Source of the DNA: Caryophanales bacterium
GTDB taxonomy: Bacteria; Bacillota_I; Bacilli_A; RFN20; CAG-826
Direction: 5' to 3'
Assembly (NCBI GenBank): GCA_028723545.1
Contig: JAQYER010000123.1
Location: 1-8,521, forward strand
DNA length: 8,521 nt
Shown here piece after piece: positions 4,814-8,521 of the stretch. The translations under genes were made by a program, and so were the position numbers. Position 1 is the first letter of the stretch, and each line of letters begins with the position of its first letter. Below the pieces are notes generated by a model. It was not told where the DNA came from. It saw only the letters and a program-made list of their open reading frames with translations, and did not search any database.

Positions 4814-5782
4814 TTACGACAATAAATTGTTAGCTTTTAAAATGTTTTTTAAATCCTCAAATGTATTGATTTGAGATAATTCTATTCTTAATTTTTTGCT
4901 TCCTGGCCACCAAAAGAATTTAGGCGCTAATCCACGCATAATTTTCATCGCACTATATTCACCTTTTTCATCAATTAGCATCGTAGTGAACGTTAATAAA
5001 TTTTGAACATTTTCATCAATATTCACATCAGAAATGCGCTTATTGTGTTCTAAATATTCGTTAATTTGAGTAATTAATTTAGGATTACCAACTCCGCCTC
5101 TAGCCACCATAACAAATTGGGCTTTAGTAATATCTAACGCTCTAATCGCATCATCTAAGGTAAAAATATCTCCACTAATAATTAAAGGAACATTCATTTT
5201 TAATTGAAGGTCTCTTATTAATTCGTAATTTGCTTTTCCAGAATATAATTGTGATCTTGTTCTTGCGTGAACCGCTATCGCTGATACGCCACAGCTCTCT
5301 AATATTTTAATTGTGTCGAATACATTAATTGAATTTTCATCCCATCCTAAACGTATTTTTGCTGTTACTGGTACTGGCGATTTATTAACAATTGCCGTCA
5401 TGTATGTTTTTAAATAATTTAAATCTTTCAATAACGCTGAACCAGCTCCTGAATTAGTTACTTTAGGAACTGGGCAACCAAGGTTAATATCAATCAATTC
5501 AAATTTTTCTTTAGAATTAATCAAAACATCAATTGATTGGACCATTTGCTCATATTTTGCTCCAAATAATTGAATAGCGACAGGATGATCAATATTCCCA
5601 GTTTTAATATATTTTAGAGTGTTTTGATTGCCATAATTTAATCCACAGTCAGAAACCATTTCTGTTACTGAAAGTCCGACACCAAATGGCTTCATAAATT
5701 CTCGATACGCTAAAGAAGTGACCCCTGCCATAGGGCCTAAAATGATGCGTGATGATAATTCAACATTTCCAATCTTATACAT
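4814..5782 (-). CDS. dusB: tRNA-dihydrouridine synthase (DusB-like)
   Basis: A 322-residue flavoenzyme that reduces specific uridines in tRNA to dihydrouridine using FMN and NAD(P)H. The TIM barrel begins with LGPMAGVTSLAYREF (15-29). The catalytic cysteine lies in INLGCPVPKVTNSGAGSALL (C103). Other active-site residues lie in AKIRLGW (K142) and AVHARTR (H172), and FMN-binding turns in IISGDI and VARGGVGNP. The usual GNGDI is ISGDI here, a small change. A C-terminal helical domain, from about 255, holds KIMRGLAPKFFWWPG. Position between ftsH and lysS matches Bacillus yacF (dusB). There is no Shine-Dalgarno before the ATG, and the ftsH terminator ends only 5 nt upstream. Later ATGs (M18) would cut off the first barrel strand, so this start is kept. 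The exact Dus subgroup is uncertain. Confidence 0.93.
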   Translation of the reverse strand: MYKIGNVELSSRIILGPMAGVTSLAYREFMKPFGVGLSVTEMVSDCGLNYGNQNTLKYIKTGNIDHPVAIQLFGAKYEQMVQSIDVLINSKEKFELIDINLGCPVPKVTNSGAGSALLKDLNYLKTYMTAIVNKSPVPVTAKIRLGWDENSINVFDTIKILESCGVSAIAVHARTRSQLYSGKANYELIRDLQLKMNVPLIISGDIFTLDDAIRALDITKAQFVMVARGGVGNPKLITQINEYLEHNKRISDVNIDENVQNLLTFTTMLIDEKGEYSAMKIMRGLAPKFFWWPGSKKLRIELSQINTFEDLKNILKANNLLS

Positions 5783-5787
5783 AAATC

Positions 5788-5812
5788 AAAAAAGGGGAAT
5801 TTTTTATTCCCC
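5788..5812 (-). terminator. Terminator between ftsH and dus, abutting the dus start
   Basis: On the minus strand GGGGAAT (5812-5806) and ATTCCCC (5800-5794) form a perfect 7-bp stem with a 5-nt loop and are followed by six T (5793-5788). It lies 7 nt after the ftsH stop. Only 5 nt separate the T-run from the dus ATG, so full termination here would leave dus unexpressed unless there is read-through. Confidence 0.88.
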
Positions 5813-5819
5813 GTAATGA

Positions 5820-7745
5820 TTATTTATTTTCTTGTTCTTGTTCAGAAGGAGTTTCAATTTTTCCAAAGCCTTCTAATGAACGATGCTCTAATAAATAATT
5901 GATTTCTTCGGCTGTAATTGTTTCTTGATCAAGAAGAGTTTCAGCAATAAGAATTACATCGTCTTTATTTTGTGTAATGATATCAGTGGCGATTTTATGT
6001 GCCTCATCAATAATACGACGAACCTCTGTGTCAATTTCAAACGCAACTTGAGTAGAGAAATTCTTTTGAGTAGAAGTATAATCACGTCCTAAGAATACTG
6101 AACTATTGTCTTTTTCATATTGGACTAGTCCAAGAGAAGACATACCATATTCAGTGACCATTGAACGGGCGATTCTTGTCGCAACTTCAATATCGTTTGA
6201 AGCACCAGTAGAAACATCACCGAAGAATATTTCTTCAGATGTACGTCCACCTAAATATCCAGCAATGCGTGACTTTAATTCTTTTTCAGTCATTAAGAAG
6301 CGGTCATCTTCAGGAGTCATTAAGACATGGCCTCCAGTTCTTCCACGTGGAACAATAGTGATTTTTTGAACTTTATCAGAATTTTCTAATCTTAATCCAA
6401 TAATCGCATGTCCGGCTTCGTGATACGCAACAGCTCTTCTTTCTTTTTCAGACATTGCTGATCCTTTTTTAGCAGGTCCAGCAATTCGACGGTCAATTGC
6501 TTCATCAATATTTTTTAATGTAATTTCAGTTCCACCTTCACGAACCGCTAAAATAGCAGCTTCGTTAAGAATATTTTCTAAATCAGCACCTGAGAAACCA
6601 ACTGTTCTTTTTGCAATTTGGCCAAAGTCAATATTGCTAGCAAGTTTTTTGTTTCTGGCGTGAACTTTCATAATTGCTTCACGGCCTTTTTTATCAGGTA
6701 ATCCAACTGTAATTGTTCTATCAAAACGTCCAGCACGTAATAACGCAGGGTCAAGGACATCTTCACGGTTAGTCGCGGCAATTACGATAATTCCAGAAGT
6801 ATCTTCAAAACCATCCATTTCAACTAATAATTGGTTAAGTGTTTGTTCACGTTCGTCGTTACCTCCGCCTAAACCAGCACCACGTTGTCTACCCACAGCA
6901 TCGATTTCATCGATGAATATTAAACATGGAGCGGTTTGTTTAGCGTTTTTAAACATATCTCTAACACGGCCAGCACCAACACCAACAAACATTTCAACGA
7001 AATCTGAACCAGAAATTGAATAAAATGGAACACCAGCTTCTCCAGCAACTGCTTTTGCTAATAATGTTTTACCAGTACCTGGTGAGCCAACAAGTAAAAT
7101 ACCTTTTGGTAATTTTGCGCCAAATTTAGTAAATTTCTTTGGGTCTTTTAAATAATCAACAATTTCAACCATTTCAGCTTTTTCAGCATCACATCCAGCA
7201 ACATCGCTGAAACGAACTTTTGAAGCATCTACTCTTCTAGCTCTACTTCTATTAAATTCAAGGGCTTTGTTATTTGAACCATTAACTGAAGATGCTAAAC
7301 GAGAGAATAAGAAGATTACTAATAAAATAGTAATACCTGTTGTAATAATAGTTGGCCCCCAAACATCCCACCAAGAAGTTTCATATGCATTTGCAACTGA
7401 CCATTGAACATCTCCACCATGTTCAGCTTCAAACATTGGTTGATATGTATTGATCCAGTCATTTTCATAAATGTTTACTTGGAAGGTATATGATTTGTTT
7501 GTGCTTGAATCTTCATAACTACCTTTAACAGTAACCATGCTTGATTCGTATTGGGAATAGATTACATATTTTGTTACATCACCACTGTTAAGTTTTTCGG
7601 TAACTTCACTTTGAGACCAAGTGACTGTTTTATTAGCGTATCTATTAATAAGTATTCCAACAAAAGTGGCGATAATGCCAAATACAAGAATGTATGGGAT
7701 AATCATCGCAAATATATTGCGTTTTGGTTTTTGTTGTTCATCCAT
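5820..7745 (-). CDS. ftsH: ATP-dependent zinc metalloprotease FtsH
   Basis: A 641-residue membrane-anchored AAA+ protease that degrades misfolded and short-lived proteins. The N-terminus has two transmembrane segments (about 11-35 and 130-150) with an extracytoplasmic domain of about 95 residues between them. The ATPase carries Walker A GSPGTGKT (220-227; the second residue is usually P), the pore loop FVGVG (253-257), Walker B LIFIDE (275-280) and the second region of homology TNREDVLDPALLRAGRFDR (325-343). The protease domain has the zinc site HEAGH (442-446) and a third ligand probably D518 in STGASNDIE. The C-terminus is a glutamate- and glutamine-rich tail. AAGGAGG lies upstream of the ATG at 7745. 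The gene has its own promoter after tilS and a terminator after its stop, so it can form a single-gene transcript. Confidence 0.99.
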   Translation of the reverse strand: MDEQQKPKRNIFAMIIPYILVFGIIATFVGILINRYANKTVTWSQSEVTEKLNSGDVTKYVIYSQYESSMVTVKGSYEDSSTNKSYTFQVNIYENDWINTYQPMFEAEHGGDVQWSVANAYETSWWDVWGPTIITTGITILLVIFLFSRLASSVNGSNNKALEFNRSRARRVDASKVRFSDVAGCDAEKAEMVEIVDYLKDPKKFTKFGAKLPKGILLVGSPGTGKTLLAKAVAGEAGVPFYSISGSDFVEMFVGVGAGRVRDMFKNAKQTAPCLIFIDEIDAVGRQRGAGLGGGNDEREQTLNQLLVEMDGFEDTSGIIVIAATNREDVLDPALLRAGRFDRTITVGLPDKKGREAIMKVHARNKKLASNIDFGQIAKRTVGFSGADLENILNEAAILAVREGGTEITLKNIDEAIDRRIAGPAKKGSAMSEKERRAVAYHEAGHAIIGLRLENSDKVQKITIVPRGRTGGHVLMTPEDDRFLMTEKELKSRIAGYLGGRTSEEIFFGDVSTGASNDIEVATRIARSMVTEYGMSSLGLVQYEKDNSSVFLGRDYTSTQKNFSTQVAFEIDTEVRRIIDEAHKIATDIITQNKDDVILIAETLLDQETITAEEINYLLEHRSLEGFGKIETPSEQEQENK

Positions 7746-7770
7746 TTTTCGTATCCTCCTTATATGAGAG

Positions 7771-7790
7771 TCGCCAACATTGCTTGGCGA
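7771..7790 (-). other. Hairpin at the predicted 5' end of ftsH mRNA
   Basis: TCGCCAA (7790-7784) and TTGGCGA (7777-7771) form a perfect 7-bp stem with a 6-nt loop GCAATG. The predicted transcription start is at 7791-7792, so the hairpin would begin within one or two bases of the mRNA end. No T-run follows, so it is not a terminator. The likely effect is mRNA protection; it leaves the Shine-Dalgarno site free. Confidence 0.6.
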
Positions 7791-7797
7791 TTAGTTT

Positions 7798-7825
7798 ATT
7801 TTAAGATAAATATAATTTATTTCAA
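7798..7825 (-). promoter_or_regulatory. Promoter of ftsH
   Basis: A -35 TTGAAA (7825-7820), a 16-bp spacer and a -10 TAAAAT (7803-7798) lie in the 106-bp gap between tilS and ftsH. Each box has one mismatch to consensus. The AT-rich background makes chance matches common, but the hairpin starting at the predicted +1 adds support. Confidence 0.5.
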
Positions 7826-7851
7826 ACAAAAACGCATTAAATAAGCATAAA

Positions 7852-8521
7852 TCAACTTTTTAATGCCGAGATGTTGATAATAAAGGTTGTTTTGTGACTA
7901 CCACAAAAAGACTTTCTATATCGTGGGACATAAATGATTTTATTGTTTTTGTTTAATATTACTGGCCATGTCTTTCTTAATGAAGGAGGCATTTTCCAAT
8001 TGATAAATGCTCTTCTTAATGGAACTAAATGTCCTTCAATTTCATATACATCATTAAATCGAACATTTCGAATTGTAATTGGGTAATCATCTTTGGAAAT
8101 GTTTCGATCAGTTGAATCTTCGCTTAATGAAATAATAAATTCGTTAGTAACTAGATTTTGTGGTTGTTCAATAATGTATTCATAATCATGAACATTTAAT
8201 GATTTTGTAATATATAATTCATCATATTCTTTAACAAATAAATAATTACCAATCTTTTTGATAAATGAAGATTTGTTGCCATTAATTGATTTTAATAAAT
8301 CAAGAAGAAAATAATTAGATAAATCAACATGGATATTAATCCAATCTAGATATGAGAAAAGACATAATTGAAATTGTTTAAAATCTAACTTTTTTATTTT
8401 TCTAATATCAAGGGAATTTCCATCGAGATAATTTTCAATGTCGAAATAGGTGCGATTATTGTTTTTATTATTTATTTCTTCAATTAATTTAAATCGTTCT
8501 TCTTTAGATAAATGTTCAATA
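7852..8521 (-). CDS. tilS: tRNA(Ile)-lysidine synthase, C-terminal part (cut by window edge)
   Basis: The minus strand is open from the window edge (first complete codon at 8520) to a TGA at 7854-7852, giving the last 222 residues. The recognisable part is the C-terminal TilS domain: DDYPITIRNVRFNDVYEIEG, then LRRAFINWKMPPSLRKTWPV and ILNKNNKIIYVPRYRKSF, which follows the family pattern of PLTIR...GD...K...F.d.kiP...R..WPvv.....i.wvpg. The residues before it would be the middle substrate-binding region; the catalytic PP-loop domain is outside the window. The enzyme converts C34 of the tRNA-Ile(CAU) anticodon to lysidine using lysine and ATP, which changes AUG reading to AUA. tilS next to ftsH is typical of Firmicutes, which supports the call. 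The hpt gene often found between them is missing. Confidence 0.85.
   Translation of the reverse strand, partial: IEHLSKEERFKLIEEINNKNNNRTYFDIENYLDGNSLDIRKIKKLDFKQFQLCLFSYLDWINIHVDLSNYFLLDLLKSINGNKSSFIKKIGNYLFVKEYDELYITKSLNVHDYEYIIEQPQNLVTNEFIISLSEDSTDRNISKDDYPITIRNVRFNDVYEIEGHLVPLRRAFINWKMPPSLRKTWPVILNKNNKIIYVPRYRKSFCGSHKTTFIINISALKS

Noticed and set aside
6106..6369. Plus-strand open frame inside ftsH.
   Set aside because: Shadow of the highly conserved protease domain on the other strand.
7551..7844. Plus-strand open frame across the ftsH start and its upstream region.
   Set aside because: Antisense to the ftsH N-terminus and promoter; low-complexity translation without motifs.
7852..7854. 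Reading TGA as tryptophan, as in Mycoplasma.
   Set aside because: Tryptophans checked in dus and ftsH are TGG, and the TGA falls at the expected end of TilS.
1..8521. CRISPR arrays, tRNA or rRNA genes.
   Set aside because: No regularly spaced repeats and no cloverleaf or rRNA-like sequence were seen on either strand.

Overview
The window comes from a low-GC Gram-positive bacterium, most likely a Bacilli/Erysipelotrichia/Mollicutes-type lineage. The DNA is AT-rich, the Shine-Dalgarno (SD) sequences are strong AGGAGG types, there are short T-tailed terminators, and the order tilS-ftsH-dus-lysS is a condensed version of the Bacillus arrangement. Tryptophans I checked are TGG, and tilS ends in TGA, so there is no sign of a Mycoplasma-type code. 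All recognised genes are on the minus strand, so transcription runs from high to low coordinates.

Layout in transcription order. (1) 8521-7852: 3' part of tilS, cut by the window edge. (2) 7745-5820: ftsH, with its own promoter and a hairpin placed at the predicted mRNA 5' end. (3) 5782-4814: a tRNA-dihydrouridine synthase, separated from ftsH by a strong terminator that ends only 5 nt before its start codon. (4) 4739-3252: lysS, followed at once by a terminator. (5) 3039-2061: the rpsF-ssb-rpsR operon with a near-consensus promoter and a leader hairpin resembling the S6:S18 autoregulatory site. It is followed by a nested inverted repeat and then a terminator. (6) 2060-1690: a 371-bp spacer holding that 3' structure, what looks like the end of an IS3-family insertion sequence, a second terminator-like hairpin, and a promoter overlapped by a 9-bp inverted repeat. 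(7) 1689-66: a two-gene accessory module. (8) 65-1: a short non-coding edge with an imperfect hairpin.

Regions 1-5 are housekeeping: tRNA modification (tilS, dus), tRNA charging (lysS), membrane proteolysis (ftsH) and ribosome/replication proteins (rpsF, ssb, rpsR).

The accessory module is the most interesting part. A HipA/CtkA-like kinase is translationally coupled (8-nt overlap) to a protein whose N-terminal part looks like the separate partner subunit seen beside split HipA-type kinases. The C-terminal part of that second protein looks like the DNA-binding tail of a serine resolvase. I infer a HipA-type toxin-antitoxin or related kinase module in reversed order (kinase first), with the resolvase-type helix-turn-helix as a possible autorepressor acting on the inverted repeat over the promoter. 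This is inference from motifs; no homology search was possible.
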